The notes: generated from the sequence alone by a model not told the origin. DNA of 64,000 bases from Gammaproteobacteria bacterium (GCA_021773365.1 JAJFKF010000080.1:1-64000), one strand, 5' to 3'; shown: positions 31,601 through 40,677, numbered from the stretch's first letter. Numbers and translations: made by a program.

Positions 31601-31883
31601 GCCGTCGCCCTCGCTGCCTACCGCGAGCGGGGTCGATGGACCGAAGATCAAACACCAGCTGACCTTCGATCTCCAGCTGGGCTACGAGATTCCGCAGGGA
31701 ACCCTGGCGGGTCGCGGGTGGCTGAGCATCTTCGATGGCACCGACCTGCGCTTCGGCGTGCTGAACGTGCTCGACACCATGCCGCCGATGTACACGGATA
31801 CTTCCGGTTTCTACAGCCGTTATGCGGATCCGCGCCAGCGTTATCCGTACCTCTCGGTCAAGAAGAACTTCGGAGGGAAATGA
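28647..31883 (+). CDS. TonB-dependent transducer/receptor with STN domain (locus B)
   Basis: A 1078-residue outer-membrane receptor. A signal peptide (FHRIAAIFLLGVLGQAATAQ) is followed by an STN domain at about 32-100 (AQPMERALQSFARQSGLQVIF), a linker, a TonB-box-like segment (LEVVSTRIDGLNKKS), the plug (TSIDELFRNIPEITGYG, VNMNGFGSQQTVVLVNGRRLG) and a long barrel ending SVKKNFGGK. The ATG is preceded by AAAAGGGGAG. The plug has the AAAIYGGGAAGGAINIIMRKEY form seen in receptors for large or peptide-like ligands in high-TonB-content bacteria. Its regulators sigma B and FecR B lie just upstream on the other strand. Confidence 0.93.
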   Translation: MNAFHRIAAIFLLGVLGQAATAQQTGSTIAVKIDAQPMERALQSFARQSGLQVIFPTDLARNLTSPPIDGRFSPRMALNLLLAGTQLSYEFVNDKTIAIRSASIARGGGTGAVQQGGAEMRLVQVTPQQAASAQANQPATVARPPQTAEEASELEVVSTRIDGLNKKSIFQATEEAALPYNVMDREEIARMGVTSIDELFRNIPEITGYGNNTQSLVGNTSNSGGATYSANSVNMNGFGSQQTVVLVNGRRLGEATQFVGPDISRIAIGSIERIEILPAAAAAIYGGGAAGGAINIIMRKEYEVKDLTTYFGAGSNGGGEELRSTYVDGRAFNGGRTRLTSTFDFSKRQPLRVGERDFLDRALQRYGQDTSYQISGRSAFERVFLTATGAPVGTIVSNSATLGLGIPGNPGARYAAIPTGITTAESAALTRNSFVATAGTYNQGTRFERSLLYRPVENYSFGAQLEHALLSDEKLSLFFETVVSYQRQDYSYPSFQRWNLEANHILNPFRDTDGAGPLVGVPIIVYMDPTDLEDSSDLQERTDARVTVGLKGKIGPRWDWMFDLSAQRGAADSTSSQPANYAYYFARTNVSTGSPAASLAERWAVYNPFQDHVQYPNNQPELWHFVRNSYYINKNAEGAFRAVGTPFNLPAGAVKLSPGMDVRLDHNTFAQDYDVSEEAFELLGQTSGTQKSGNSRTTYGAFLEANIPVFSPKWSPLGLHSLDLNLSRRYDDSNRSEQVSSDTLAMRISIVKDVMFRASRTNGFVLNRNNTDTFAASQDVLINIQDPRRGNVSTSTLVPTYITGGNPDLKTEFIESTNYGALLRPRFIPGLSVNVNYFENERLDTPASVTLANLLNFPDDYLGRLVRAPLTASDTQAGYTGGAIQSIDLRRINLQRVLQRGVNYNINYSLPVPAEFGAVDWAIKTTNYRTYIRQVRPGVAPVEYVNAQNQPLSWRGSSSIFWKRGRTLVGVTGNYINSYFASTTAPSPSLPTASGVDGPKIKHQLTFDLQLGYEIPQGTLAGRGWLSIFDGTDLRFGVLNVLDTMPPMYTDTSGFYSRYADPRQRYPYLSVKKNFGGK

Positions 31884-31902
31884 CGGCTGGCATCACCCTG
31901 TT

Positions 31903-32025
31903 TCAGATCGGCGAATCGGAGCGCCCAGCATTGGGGGCAATTAACAGGTGCAAGCCTCCGCCGTCAGCGAGCTTTGTCGCGCGCTCGGAAGGCTTGGCGC
32001 TACGTATGCGGGGATCCGTGGGCAT
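31903..32025 (-). pseudogene. N-terminal remnant of a tyrosine recombinase (P4-type integrase)
   Basis: The 40-codon frame reads MPTDPRIRSAKPSERATKLA, then DGGGLHLLIAPNAGR, the classic arm-binding (DUF4102) start of tRNA-targeting integrases, then departs from the family and stops 19 bp before the locus B receptor stop. Just upstream (32030-32080) are TTGGTACC/GGTACCAA repeats of the kind often found between attachment sites and integrase starts. The tRNA-Ser-like attachment copy lies at 32189-32202, correctly oriented ahead of this start. The catalytic domain is missing. Confidence 0.7.
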
Positions 32026-32188
32026 GTGTTGGTACCTGGGGTCGTCCGTGGGTTGGTACCAACATGTATACCCACGGGGGCGGGAGATAGCTAAAAAGCG
32101 GGGTGAGACGGTTTGAGAAAGCAAGTCGCTGTTATTACTGGAATTATGCGGCCAGTGAGACCATTTGAAACAGCTGGAAACAGGGAAT

Positions 32189-32202
32189 TGGCGGAGAGGG
32201 TG
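32189..32202. repeat. Attachment-site-like copy of the tRNA-Ser 3' end
   Basis: The 14 bases TGGCGGAGAGGGTG equal positions 40561-40574, the CCA and acceptor end of the tRNA-Ser gene, in the same orientation. Immediately upstream, GCTGGAAACAGG resembles AATCTGGAAACAGG before the tRNA copy at about 40495-40507. It therefore marks the likely left end of an 8.4-kb element inserted at tRNA-Ser. Confidence 0.65.
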
Positions 32203-32210
32203 CTATCCAC

Positions 32211-32673
32211 ATCGCCATTCAAGATGTCCGGACAATCGCCCATCACACTGCCACCAGCGGGTACGCCATCGTTCCCAATGCGCTAAGCCAGTCAGAGGTG
32301 TCGGCAGCGAGACGGCTGGTTGGGGTCCTTGGTCGGTGAAGGACGGCCTCACCTATGCCAAAGCCCCTCATCGGCCCTTTCCGGCGTCGTCGCATTGAGG
32401 GTGCATCTGGATGACTCCGACGCCGACAATGGGTCACTGCGGGTTCTTCCAGGCTCCCATGTCACTGGCGTTCTGAAGGCGGAGGAAATCGACCTCATGG
32501 CAGCTCGAATTTCACCAGTCCCCTGCACCATCTCAGCGGGTGGCATTGTCATCCTGCGTCCTTTGCTGCTGCATGCCTCATCAAAGGTAACGCGCCCACT
32601 GCCGCGCAGGGTCATTCATATCGAATGCGCTGCTTCGGTCACGATGGGAGACGGACTTGAGATCACTCACTAA
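32211..32673 (+). pseudogene. Deleted phytanoyl-CoA dioxygenase family gene
   Basis: Two separate reading frames match different parts of a PhyH-family Fe(II)/2-oxoglutarate dioxygenase. Positions 32211-32339 read TSGYAIVPNALSQSEVSAAR and stop. Positions 32383-32673 in another frame read GVVALRVHLDDSDADNGSLR, VLPGSHVTGVL and RPLLLHASSK, ending normally. The second piece holds the last iron-binding histidine, but the HxD pair and roughly 100 middle residues are missing. The gene is inactivated by an internal deletion and frame change, and lies just inside the left attachment-like repeat. Confidence 0.75.
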
Positions 32674-33095
32674 AGTGCGGCCAGACCGTGATACGCCGCT
32701 TCTGATCGTGCTCGGCATCGCCCCTGGGTCCGTTATCTGATACTGGCTTACCATGTAGCTGTCGCCGTTATCGTCATCCTGACGGAAGAAGCCTCCGAAG
32801 ATCTCCATCCGCTCGTATTGCAGGGGTGCCTCATGCTGGCTTTCAGCGGCTGGTACTTCTTCAGCAAGAAGAATGTCGTCGCCTACTATTCAGATCAGCC
32901 GCTGCCCAAGGCGCGTTCATCGAACCGATGTATCCATTCACCCCCGCGGCACCTGTTCGGCAGCGTCCTGCTGGGGCATGCCGTCATATCGGGTACGGCA
33001 GCAGTGGGACTCTGGAAGCTGAAGGCGTGGGCGTGAATAGATTCTGCCGCTGTGAGTTTCGATGCTGTAGTGGAGCGTTGTTGATAGCGCCCGAT
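32674..33095. other. Intergenic remnant region, possible broken membrane-protein gene
   Basis: No intact gene is convincing here. On the plus strand a frame ending at 33036 reads MLAFSGWYFFSKKNVVAYY and, 35 residues later, AVISGTAAVGLWKLKAWA, which resembles a small multi-pass membrane protein, but it has no plausible start and no ribosome site. On the minus strand an open frame (QYERMEIFGGFFRQDDDNGD) is also open but unrecognised. I read the stretch as decayed accessory DNA. Confidence 0.35.
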
Positions 33096-35270
33096 TCACT
33101 GCGCGCGCTGCTGCCCGGGCGCCGCGGATTCTGGCTCGGCCGTCTTGGGGGCGCCGGAAGCGGGTATGCGCATGGCCGCGGTGCCTTCCATCTTCTTGAA
33201 CGCTTCCTCGACTTGCGTCGCGCGATTCTCGCCTTCCTTCTGGATATCCTCAGGCACACTATCAACGCCGGCTTTCGCCAAGTAGTACTCCACAAGAGCA
33301 GTGGGTTTATTCTCGTCGCGCGGCATACCCAGCGCACGGCCGACAATCCTTCCGTCGCGGTCGATCACGAACTGTGTGGGCAGGCCCTTCACTCCATACA
33401 GCGACCTTGCGGCGCGGCCAGGCGACCGCTCGGCCGAATCGAAGGCATACCGGACGTCAGGGAACTTGCGCTGGTTCTTCGCAATCCAGCCTGCGAAAGC
33501 GGCGCGCGCATCGTCCGTACCCGAAGCGAGCACTACCACGTCGTGGTCCTTGTACTTCGCGGCCAGCCCCTGCATGTGGGGCATGGCCGCCACGCAGGGA
33601 CCACACCAGGTGGCCCAATAGTCCAGTACGACTACCTTTCCGCGGTAGTCGGACAGCGTCACGGACTTGCCGCCGGCATCGATCATCGTGAAATTCGGCG
33701 CCATTGCACCGATGGGCAGTAGAGGAGTGGTGGGGGCGCCCAGCTCGGCGCATATATCCAGCCCGCCGCCGCCCTCGGCCCGGACTCGCGGCATCGCTCC
33801 CGGCGGTGGCTTGGAATCCCCGTTGGTTTTCTTCGCGGGGGCCGTTGCGCCGGGATCCCTCATGGACCTTTGAACCGGGACCGCAGAGCCGTCCAATTTT
33901 TTGAACTCCTCCTCGGCACGAGCAGCGTTCTCCTCACCTGTCGTCGCCACTTCTTCCGGCACCTTCACGCCCGCCTGCGACAGGTAGTACTCCAGCAAAG
34001 CGGTGGGACTGGCAGAGCCCTCGCGCGGCGTGCCCAGGGAGCGGCCGACGATTTTGCCGTCTCGGTCGATCACGAACTGCGTGGGCAGGCCTTTCACGCC
34101 GTACAGTGCATGCGATGCACGATTGGATGCGCGTTCGGCCGGATCGTGCGCATACACGATGCCGGGGAACTTGCGCTGGTACTTGCTCACCCAGCCCTCA
34201 AAGGCCGTCCGCGCATCGTCAGTGGCGGACCCCAGCACCACCACACCCTGATCCTGGTATTTTTCCGCCAGCTCCTGCATGTGGGGCATGGCCGCCACGC
34301 ACGGACCGCACCAGGTGGCCCAGTAGTCCAGCAGCACCACCTTGCCGCGGTAGTCCGACAGCTTAACGCTCTTGCCGCTGGCGTCGACCATGGTGAAATC
34401 CGGGGCCATCGCTCCGATGGGCAGTAGTGGAGCGGCGGCGGCGCGTTGACGTGCGCGTTCTTCCTCAATCCGTTTGTTGTATTGCGCGACCATCTCAGCG
34501 GTGAACACGCGTTTCGGGGCATCTTGCGGCTGCGGCTTCACCCCGGCGAGCAGCAGGAGATTCCCCAACCCTTCCCGCCCATGCTCATCGTCGGCCATGG
34601 AAACAGGGTCGCTGTTCCGACGCGGCGGGGCGCCAACGGAAACAACGCCGGCTAGTTTGCCGTCGCCGTCGAACACGACGGCGGCGGGCATGTCTGGGAC
34701 CGAGTAGTACACTCCCGGCCGCAGGGGCTCCCCGACGTAGGAGAGTTGGCCGACGACCGACGCCTTGAGGATGGCCATTCCCTCGTTCTGCAGCTGTTTG
34801 AGCTGCTGCGCGGTGACCTTTGACATATCAGCCGGCCGCGGTGCCAGCGGGCCCGCCGGATCAAACAACACCGGGAACGAATACCGGCCCTTGTTTGCCG
34901 TGAGCCACTGCTGAAAGTCTTCCCGCTTGCAGAACGTCGCGACGCCCACCACCCTCACGTCCTGCTTTCCATAGTCCCTGGCCAGCCTTTCAATGAATGC
35001 CAGGTTATCGCCTTCCGGACCTTTGTCCCAGAAAAACAGCAGGGTGCGGCCGTGGACATAGTCGCGCAGAGACACCGTTTTGCCTTCGGCGTTCTGCGCG
35101 CGCGCGTCGGGCAGGGGCTGGCCCATCATCAAGCCACCCAGCCGGCTCTGGAAAGGCGGATGGTCAGGAGTGGGCTGCTGCGCCAGTGAACAGACACTCC
35201 CGGTGACTAACATCACTGCAGTCGCGATGTAAAGCACCAGGCGGCCCGGGGAACGATGGAACGATTTCAT
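33096..35270 (-). CDS. Secreted three-module TlpA/redoxin-like protein (locus C)
   Basis: A 724-residue exported protein made of three redoxin-fold modules. After a signal peptide (residues about 1-30), module 1 (44-215) has no CXXC (FFWDKGPEGD occupies that position). Modules 2 (about 282-440) and 3 (about 517-675) are close tandem copies, each with YWATWCGPCVAAMPHM; the active sites are C321/C324 and C556/C559, and each has a KGLPTQFVIDRDG cis-proline loop. TlpA-like proteins reduce disulfides in the periplasm using electrons from DsbD-type partners. It follows the TonB receptor by 15 bp on the same strand with an AAGGAA ribosome site, so it is the last gene of the locus C operon. Triple modules in one chain are unusual. 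Confidence 0.88.
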   Translation of the reverse strand: MKSFHRSPGRLVLYIATAVMLVTGSVCSLAQQPTPDHPPFQSRLGGLMMGQPLPDARAQNAEGKTVSLRDYVHGRTLLFFWDKGPEGDNLAFIERLARDYGKQDVRVVGVATFCKREDFQQWLTANKGRYSFPVLFDPAGPLAPRPADMSKVTAQQLKQLQNEGMAILKASVVGQLSYVGEPLRPGVYYSVPDMPAAVVFDGDGKLAGVVSVGAPPRRNSDPVSMADDEHGREGLGNLLLLAGVKPQPQDAPKRVFTAEMVAQYNKRIEEERARQRAAAAPLLPIGAMAPDFTMVDASGKSVKLSDYRGKVVLLDYWATWCGPCVAAMPHMQELAEKYQDQGVVVLGSATDDARTAFEGWVSKYQRKFPGIVYAHDPAERASNRASHALYGVKGLPTQFVIDRDGKIVGRSLGTPREGSASPTALLEYYLSQAGVKVPEEVATTGEENAARAEEEFKKLDGSAVPVQRSMRDPGATAPAKKTNGDSKPPPGAMPRVRAEGGGGLDICAELGAPTTPLLPIGAMAPNFTMIDAGGKSVTLSDYRGKVVVLDYWATWCGPCVAAMPHMQGLAAKYKDHDVVVLASGTDDARAAFAGWIAKNQRKFPDVRYAFDSAERSPGRAARSLYGVKGLPTQFVIDRDGRIVGRALGMPRDENKPTALVEYYLAKAGVDSVPEDIQKEGENRATQVEEAFKKMEGTAAMRIPASGAPKTAEPESAAPGQQRAQ

Positions 35271-35285
35271 TGATGATTTCCTTGG

Positions 35286-38200
35286 TCAGAACGCGCGGTA
35301 TAGCGAGAGCGCGTACCGGCGCAGGCGTGAATCGACAACGGTGTTGTCGGGGAAGAACACGTCGCTGAACGGCGGGCGCTTGTTAAAGAGGTTGTAGACC
35401 GTAAGGCTGATCTTGGTATTGGCGAGAATACCCGGCGCCCTGACTTTGCCGAAGTCATAGCTGTACTGCGCATCCCAGCGGATCGCGGAGGGCGTGAAGG
35501 CAACGGTCGGCGTGGCGCGGTTAGCCGCCCGGTAGGTGACCAGCGTGCCAAGTCCCCACGCTTCGCGGAGGAAAAACAGGTTGCCGCTCAATTGCGCGGG
35601 AAGGCTGTCCACATTGATCGCAGGCGATGGCGCACCGCCAGGCGTGGGAATAGAGACATTTTTGGTGTACTTCGTGGCGCCGGCATTGGCCTGCAGAACG
35701 CCGCCGGCGAGATTGCGATCGTATTTCACGTTGATGTCGTAGCCGGTGATCTGGCTCAGCGCCACATTGATTGGCCGCAGATCGGCCGCGATGACCGGCC
35801 CGGCCCAGCCCGGCTGATCGGTGCCCAGGTTGGCGCCACGGGTTAGGCGCTCCGGAAACAGGAGCGCTGTTTGGTTGAACGTCAGTGTGCTGATACGGTC
35901 GCGATAGGTATTGTCGAACCAGTCAAATGACAGCGACACACCGGTGAGGAAAGGAATGTCGGCGACGATACCGGCGGTGGTGTTCTCGGAGGTCTCGGAC
36001 CGCAGATCCGCATTGCCGCCCCTGGTGAGCGGGTGTACCGGATTGATCGTGTTGCCGCGCAGGGGATCGAAGCTGGCTGCAACCGGCACTGTAGAACTGT
36101 TCAAGACCCGGATGGGCTGCGTGCGCTGTTGCAAGGTGGGGATCTTGGAGCCCTCGCCATAACTGCCCCGCAGCAGCAGCCAGGAGGCTGGACGCCACGC
36201 AATTCCGACGCGCGGATTGGTGGAGGCACCGCCCGCGCCGTAGTCCTCGGCGCGGTAGGACATCAGGATATTGAGCTGGCGCAGGAGGGTCCGCTGATAG
36301 TCCCGACCGAAGAGCGGCACACTCACCTCGGCGAAATAGGCGAAGACATCATCGCTGCCGGCCTGCGCGGTGATCACATCCGTCGACGTGCGCAAGGGAA
36401 AATCGGCGGATTCCTCGCGCCGCTCGACGCCGAACGCGGTGACGATGTCGCCGGCCGGCAGCGACCACACCGGGCCGTCGAACTGGAGCGTATAGGCACG
36501 GATCTGGTTCTTCTCCTCGTTGCGAGTCAGGGAGGTCAGCGCCTCGATCACACCGGGGGCGTTGGGATTGCTCACGCGTGAGCTGTCATAGAAGAGGTTC
36601 GGCGTTTGACCGGCAGCAACGGCCGCATTGAACAGCGTAGAGGAGATCGATGTGCCGCCTTCACCGTCCAGACGCGTGAGGCTGTCCGCAATACTCATCG
36701 ACAGATCGTAGCGCCAGCTTTTCGGCAGGTCGCCCGCGGCGCCGGCAGTCCAGGCCCAGGTCTCATTCAGCGCGGTGAGCCTCGGCTGCACGTCGTAGAA
36801 GGTTTTGTTGAGATACACCGGAATGCCGAAAGGATTGCCCGGATAGCCCGCCGGAATGGTGAGATACACCGCTTGCACCGGTGCGGTGAGCTGGAAGTTA
36901 CGGTCGCGCGCGAAGCGCGCAGTGGCATACAGACCGAGTGCATCGTTGATCGAGTAGTCAAACTTGGTGAGCACTGAGTAGCGGTCGTACGATGCGGCAT
37001 ATTGTGTGTACTGCGCGGCATCATACAAACCGCTATCGGTGCCTGCGGGCACATAGTCCGCGACAGCGAGGCCCGCCCCGCTGGTACCGGACGGGATGGC
37101 CGACACTGAAGTGGTCAGGCCCGGCAGCGGCGCGCCAGTGAAGACCGTGACGGTGCCGGCGCCGCCGGCGGATATGCGCCGGTCGGTGCCGCCGAAGGGC
37201 CGACGATCGAAGCTGGCGAGAAAATCGCGGTCGCGGAGCATCATGGCGTTGGCCTGCTCCCACGAGACGGCCAATAGTCCCTGGAGCTTTTCGGTTCCGA
37301 AGCCATGCGAGAGACTACCAGTCACGACGCCGGCATCGGAGTCGAAGGTGTTCTCGTAACCGACCCGGGCATCGGTGCCAGAATAATTTTTCTTGAGAAT
37401 GACGTTGATGACGCCACCCATCGCGTCCGCTCCGTACAAGGAGCTGGCCCCGTCGAGCAGCACCTCGATGCGCTCGACAGCCGCCAGCGGGATGCCGCTG
37501 AGATCGAAGCCGTCGCCACCACTGGACTGGTTGTTCTTCGGCACACGTTTCCCATCCACCAGGAGCAGCGTGGCGCCGGCGGGCGCGCCGCGTAAAGTGC
37601 CAGTCACCATGCCGGCGGTGTGGGACATGGACTTCGGCGCCCCATAGGTGGTGAGGGCGCCGGTGGCCAGGTTAACGCTGGTGACGGTTCCGTTTTGCGT
37701 GTTTGCCTGGCCGGTGGTGAACGCCGACACCTGGGGGATGTAGCGCAGCAATTCGCCAATCGACTGCACGCCGGTGCGATCGATCTGTGCGCGGTCGATG
37801 ATCAACACGGGCTGCGCCGTGGCATCGCTTAGCAGGCCACGCAGGCGAGTGCTGCTGACGGTTAGCTCGCCCTTTTCCGTGTCAGCGGCGGAAGGCTCTG
37901 CCACCTGCTGCTGCCTGGGGAGCTCGCTGGCGGGCTCTGCCTTTTCCATAAGCGGGTCGACTTCCGCGAGATTTACGCCTCTGTCCTGCATCCCGACCGA
38001 ATTGGAGTGGTTTTTTCCCTGAGGCAATACGATCACCATCGCCCCCGACTGCCCATCCACCCGCATCGTGAGCGGCGTCCCTTCCAGCAACTTCAGGACC
38101 GCCGCTTCGGCCGACAACTCCCCACTTACCCCCTGAGTTCGCAATCCCTTCAATTGCTCCGACTTGTAAACCAGTTCCACGCCTGACTGTTTCGCTAGCT

Positions 38201-38330
38201 TCTCCAGCGCCAGGGTCAAATCTCCCGGCGGCACCTCCACACGTTTCCAGTCCGCCAGCGCAGTGCCCGCGCACAACAACGAACAAGCAATTGCAATCAG
38301 TGCGGATCGCATCTTTTGGGACTTCAACAT
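35286..38330 (-). CDS. TonB-dependent transducer/receptor with STN domain (locus C)
   Basis: A 1014-residue receptor from the ATG at 38330, which has GGGGGAG six bases upstream and opens a signal peptide ([17 protein letters not shown]). The STN domain follows at about 28-95 ([21 protein letters not shown]), then a linker, a TonB box ([14 protein letters not shown]), plug ([18 protein letters not shown]) and barrel ending [11 protein letters not shown]. The late loop [24 protein letters not shown] closely resembles [24 protein letters not shown] in the locus D receptor, so C and D receptors are near paralogues. It is followed by the thioredoxin gene after 15 bp and preceded by sigma-FecR on the same strand. 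Confidence 0.93.
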   Translation of the reverse strand: MLKSQKMRSALIAIACSLLCAGTALADWKRVEVPPGDLTLALEKLAKQSGVELVYKSEQLKGLRTQGVSGELSAEAAVLKLLEGTPLTMRVDGQSGAMVIVLPQGKNHSNSVGMQDRGVNLAEVDPLMEKAEPASELPRQQQVAEPSAADTEKGELTVSSTRLRGLLSDATAQPVLIIDRAQIDRTGVQSIGELLRYIPQVSAFTTGQANTQNGTVTSVNLATGALTTYGAPKSMSHTAGMVTGTLRGAPAGATLLLVDGKRVPKNNQSSGGDGFDLSGIPLAAVERIEVLLDGASSLYGADAMGGVINVILKKNYSGTDARVGYENTFDSDAGVVTGSLSHGFGTEKLQGLLAVSWEQANAMMLRDRDFLASFDRRPFGGTDRRISAGGAGTVTVFTGAPLPGLTTSVSAIPSGTSGAGLAVADYVPAGTDSGLYDAAQYTQYAASYDRYSVLTKFDYSINDALGLYATARFARDRNFQLTAPVQAVYLTIPAGYPGNPFGIPVYLNKTFYDVQPRLTALNETWAWTAGAAGDLPKSWRYDLSMSIADSLTRLDGEGGTSISSTLFNAAVAAGQTPNLFYDSSRVSNPNAPGVIEALTSLTRNEEKNQIRAYTLQFDGPVWSLPAGDIVTAFGVERREESADFPLRTSTDVITAQAGSDDVFAYFAEVSVPLFGRDYQRTLLRQLNILMSYRAEDYGAGGASTNPRVGIAWRPASWLLLRGSYGEGSKIPTLQQRTQPIRVLNSSTVPVAASFDPLRGNTINPVHPLTRGGNADLRSETSENTTAGIVADIPFLTGVSLSFDWFDNTYRDRISTLTFNQTALLFPERLTRGANLGTDQPGWAGPVIAADLRPINVALSQITGYDINVKYDRNLAGGVLQANAGATKYTKNVSIPTPGGAPSPAINVDSLPAQLSGNLFFLREAWGLGTLVTYRAANRATPTVAFTPSAIRWDAQYSYDFGKVRAPGILANTKISLTVYNLFNKRPPFSDVFFPDNTVVDSRLRRYALSLYRAF

Positions 38331-38422
38331 GTCAGTCTCCCCCGTGAGGCTCTGTGGCCGTGTGGGAACCGTGACGATGGAGCGCGAAATATCCCACACA
38401 TCTCGTGAGACATATTTCCTGG

Positions 38423-39445
38423 TTATTGCTGGGGAGCGTCCGTCAAAACGATCGTCGCGCCCTTATCCACCCATTCAATCGCAAAGCCATCGTGGAGCAA
38501 TCTCAGGAATGCACCCACGTTCGTCGAGCGGAAATTGCCGCCGATCCGCACGTCCGCAAGTGCAGGATCCTCAATGACAATCTTGCGTTCGGTGTAGCGA
38601 TTGAATTCAGCCACCGCCTCCGCTAGCGGCGTCCCGCGAAACATCAGATACCCGCTGCGCCAGCTCAAACTCTGCTCGACTTCCTCTACCGGCCTCTCCT
38701 GGATCAGCACGCCTTCGCCCCCGCTCCGCGCGACGCCGCCCGCGGTAATTTCGGCCGGCATCCCGAACCCGTTAGTGCCGCTGCCCTCGATCCGGACCTT
38801 CCCTTCAGTCACAGCCACGCGCAATCCTCCTGCATCGCGGCGGACCGAAAATTTGGTGCCAACCGCGATCACGCGCTCACTGCCTACTGACACGATGAAA
38901 GGACGCGCGGAGTCCTTCGCGACTTCAAAGAAGGCTTCACCGTGGTCCAACTCGATGCGTCGCTCCTTTTCGTTGACCTCGATGCGAATCTTGCTGTCCG
39001 TATTGAGCGTTACAAGGGAACCGTCGGACATGGGAACGGCCTGAATCGCTCCGATCTGCGTGCGATAAGACCCCCCGCCTGGAAACAAATCACCAGCAAC
39101 ACCCAGCACGACAGCAACCATGACACTGGCCGCGACGGCGAACCACAGCCTTTTGGGCGCCGCGACTCTCCGCTTAGCCGCGGATGTGGCCTGCATTTGC
39201 TGAAAGAACGGCGACAACGTCCACTCCCCAGGCGCCGGCATCACGCCCGGTTTCGCCCCCGCACCCAAAGCCTGTAATCGCCCCATCTTGCGCAATGCGG
39301 CCTCGAGCCGGAGGTAGGCGACGCGATGCGCCGTGGGTTTGAGCCAATCGTTGAGCTCAGCCTGATCCGCCTGTGACCAAACGCCCCCATCCCGCTTCGC
39401 GACCCAAGCCGCGGCCTTTTCTTCGATGTCGACGCTACTATCCAT
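38423..39445 (-). CDS. FecR-type anti-sigma/signal transducer (locus C)
   Basis: A 340-residue FecR protein with cytoplasmic head ([28 protein letters not shown]), a membrane segment at about 110-130, periplasmic FecR domain ([39 protein letters not shown]) and the C-terminal DUF4974-like domain. The ATG at 39445 has an AAGGAGGGA ribosome site and overlaps the sigma frame by eight bases; the 22-codon extension upstream is not needed. It regulates the sigma factor encoded just before it. Confidence 0.92.
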   Translation of the reverse strand: MDSSVDIEEKAAAWVAKRDGGVWSQADQAELNDWLKPTAHRVAYLRLEAALRKMGRLQALGAGAKPGVMPAPGEWTLSPFFQQMQATSAAKRRVAAPKRLWFAVAASVMVAVVLGVAGDLFPGGGSYRTQIGAIQAVPMSDGSLVTLNTDSKIRIEVNEKERRIELDHGEAFFEVAKDSARPFIVSVGSERVIAVGTKFSVRRDAGGLRVAVTEGKVRIEGSGTNGFGMPAEITAGGVARSGGEGVLIQERPVEEVEQSLSWRSGYLMFRGTPLAEAVAEFNRYTERKIVIEDPALADVRIGGNFRSTNVGAFLRLLHDGFAIEWVDKGATIVLTDAPQQ

Positions 39446-40010
39446 GGTCCATCCCTCCTTCCAACTTCTCGATTCCCTTCCATGCTCCATCGGCTGCCGA
39501 CCGGGTGCCAAATACGTAGTCCGCCACGCGCCGGAGCCCTTTTGTCACATGCCGCTCCACCGTTTTTTCATCAACGCCGAGGAGCATCGCCACCTCCTTC
39601 TGCGGCATATGCTCTACCTTGCGCATCCACAACACCCGGCGGCACTTGGGCGGCAACCCATCGAAAGCCTGCGCCAAGCGCTTGAGCTCCTGCCGCCCGG
39701 CCACTTGCCGCTCCGGGGTGATCTCATCTACCAAGACGTTCAGGAAGTCCATATCCCCAACTGCCTCGATGGACACGATGCGGCTGCGCCGCACCCGGTC
39801 GGCCATCAGGTGCCGGGCAGAGCTGAACAAAAATGATTTCGCCGCATAGGGACGGGACTTTCCCGCTGCCTCATAGACCCGGATGTAGGCCTCCTGGCGC
39901 AGGTCATGGACATCATCCTGGTTGGGCCACACGCGCCGCAGATACCGGACCAGCGCCTCCTCGTGCGCGAGGATCTCGCGCTCGAACCAGCTGTCCAGGG
40001 TCTCTTCCAT
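39438..40010 (-). CDS. ECF RNA polymerase sigma factor, FecI-like (locus C)
   Basis: A 190-residue ECF sigma factor: region 2 (VHDLRQEAYIRVYEAAG, AKSFLFSSARHLMADRVRR) and region 4 (LPPKCRRVLWMRKVEHMPQK, VAMLLGVDEKTVERHVTKGL). The ATG at 40010 and a GTG at 40019 are both possible starts with weak ribosome sites. It begins the sigma-FecR-receptor-thioredoxin operon on the minus strand and is the last complete gene before the integrase remnant and tRNA-Ser. Confidence 0.9.
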   Translation of the reverse strand: MEETLDSWFEREILAHEEALVRYLRRVWPNQDDVHDLRQEAYIRVYEAAGKSRPYAAKSFLFSSARHLMADRVRRSRIVSIEAVGDMDFLNVLVDEITPERQVAGRQELKRLAQAFDGLPPKCRRVLWMRKVEHMPQKEVAMLLGVDEKTVERHVTKGLRRVADYVFGTRSAADGAWKGIEKLEGGMDHG

Positions 40011-40337
40011 GAAGGTCACACTACAGCGAAGACACAGAGAAATACACCGTGGTTTTTGTTTTCAAAGGCAGTGTGGGGTAGCCGCGTTTCAATCGTCTCG
40101 GTTAGGTCAGGAGGTCAAACTCCACGACGGTTCCGTTTGTCATGCAGCGCAGCGGCAAATCTGCCGTTGTCTACGCCTTACTTCGGTGGCCGCAATGACG
40201 AAAGTCTTTCGCGGCTGGATGTAGAGAAATTTCGCGCGGACGTGGGCGATGGCGTTCCAGAGGCTGCCGGCTGGCTCGGGAAGCCAGATTGCCCGGCGTG
40301 CGGGGAGAGGAACGCTCCTGGTGTGCCCGTCGGTCAC

Positions 40338-40556
40338 CGGCCACCCCATGCAGGCCAGCAACCTACTTCAAGTGGGGTTCGTTCCCGCCCTGGCGCGGGC
40401 CAGATCACCTTGACGATCTACGCTCACGCAGTTCCGAAACCACAACAGGGCGCCTGCGACAGAATGGCCGCGCTTTTGAATCAGGGTGGAAACAATCTGG
40501 AAACAGGTGCGCCCGGAGAGGATTTCACGCCGCTGGCGGTAGCCGCAAGCGGCTGA
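40338..40556 (+). pseudogene. C-terminal remnant of a tyrosine recombinase next to tRNA-Ser
   Basis: The frame from about 40401 reads QITLTIYAHAVPKPQQGACD, RMAALLNQGGNNLETG and ends 4 bp before the tRNA-Ser 3' end, which is the usual tail of a tRNA-inserting integrase; the nucleophilic tyrosine codon is at 40419-40421. About 60 bp upstream, a HPMQASNLLQVG segment in another frame looks like the preceding H-R box region, so the gene is frameshifted or deleted there. The rest of the catalytic domain is absent; 40011-40337 shows no recognisable gene. Confidence 0.65.
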
Positions 40557-40560
40557 AAAC

Positions 40561-40651
40561 TGGCGGAGAGGGTGGGATTCGAACCCACGTGGGGCGTGAG
40601 CCCCCATCGCATTTCGAGTGCGCGCCGTTATGACCGCTTCGGTACCTCTCC
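40561..40651 (-). tRNA. tRNA-Ser (anticodon CGA)
   Basis: The minus strand folds as a type II tRNA: acceptor GGAGAGG pairs with the complement before the genome-encoded CCA, anticodon loop CTCGAAA gives CGA, a long variable arm (GGGGGCTCACGCCCC-like), and a T-loop GTTCGAATC. It reads UCG codons. The 3' 14 bases recur at 32189, making this gene the likely insertion target of the element to its left. A TAGAAT -10-like box lies upstream at 40678-40683 (minus strand). Confidence 0.97.
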
Positions 40652-40677
40652 GGGTTACCCGACTCATCGGGCGCGGT

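Noticed and set aside
29943-31655. 570-codon minus-strand open frame
   Set aside because: It lies entirely antisense to the locus B receptor, has low-complexity histidine/glutamine-rich composition and no ribosome site.
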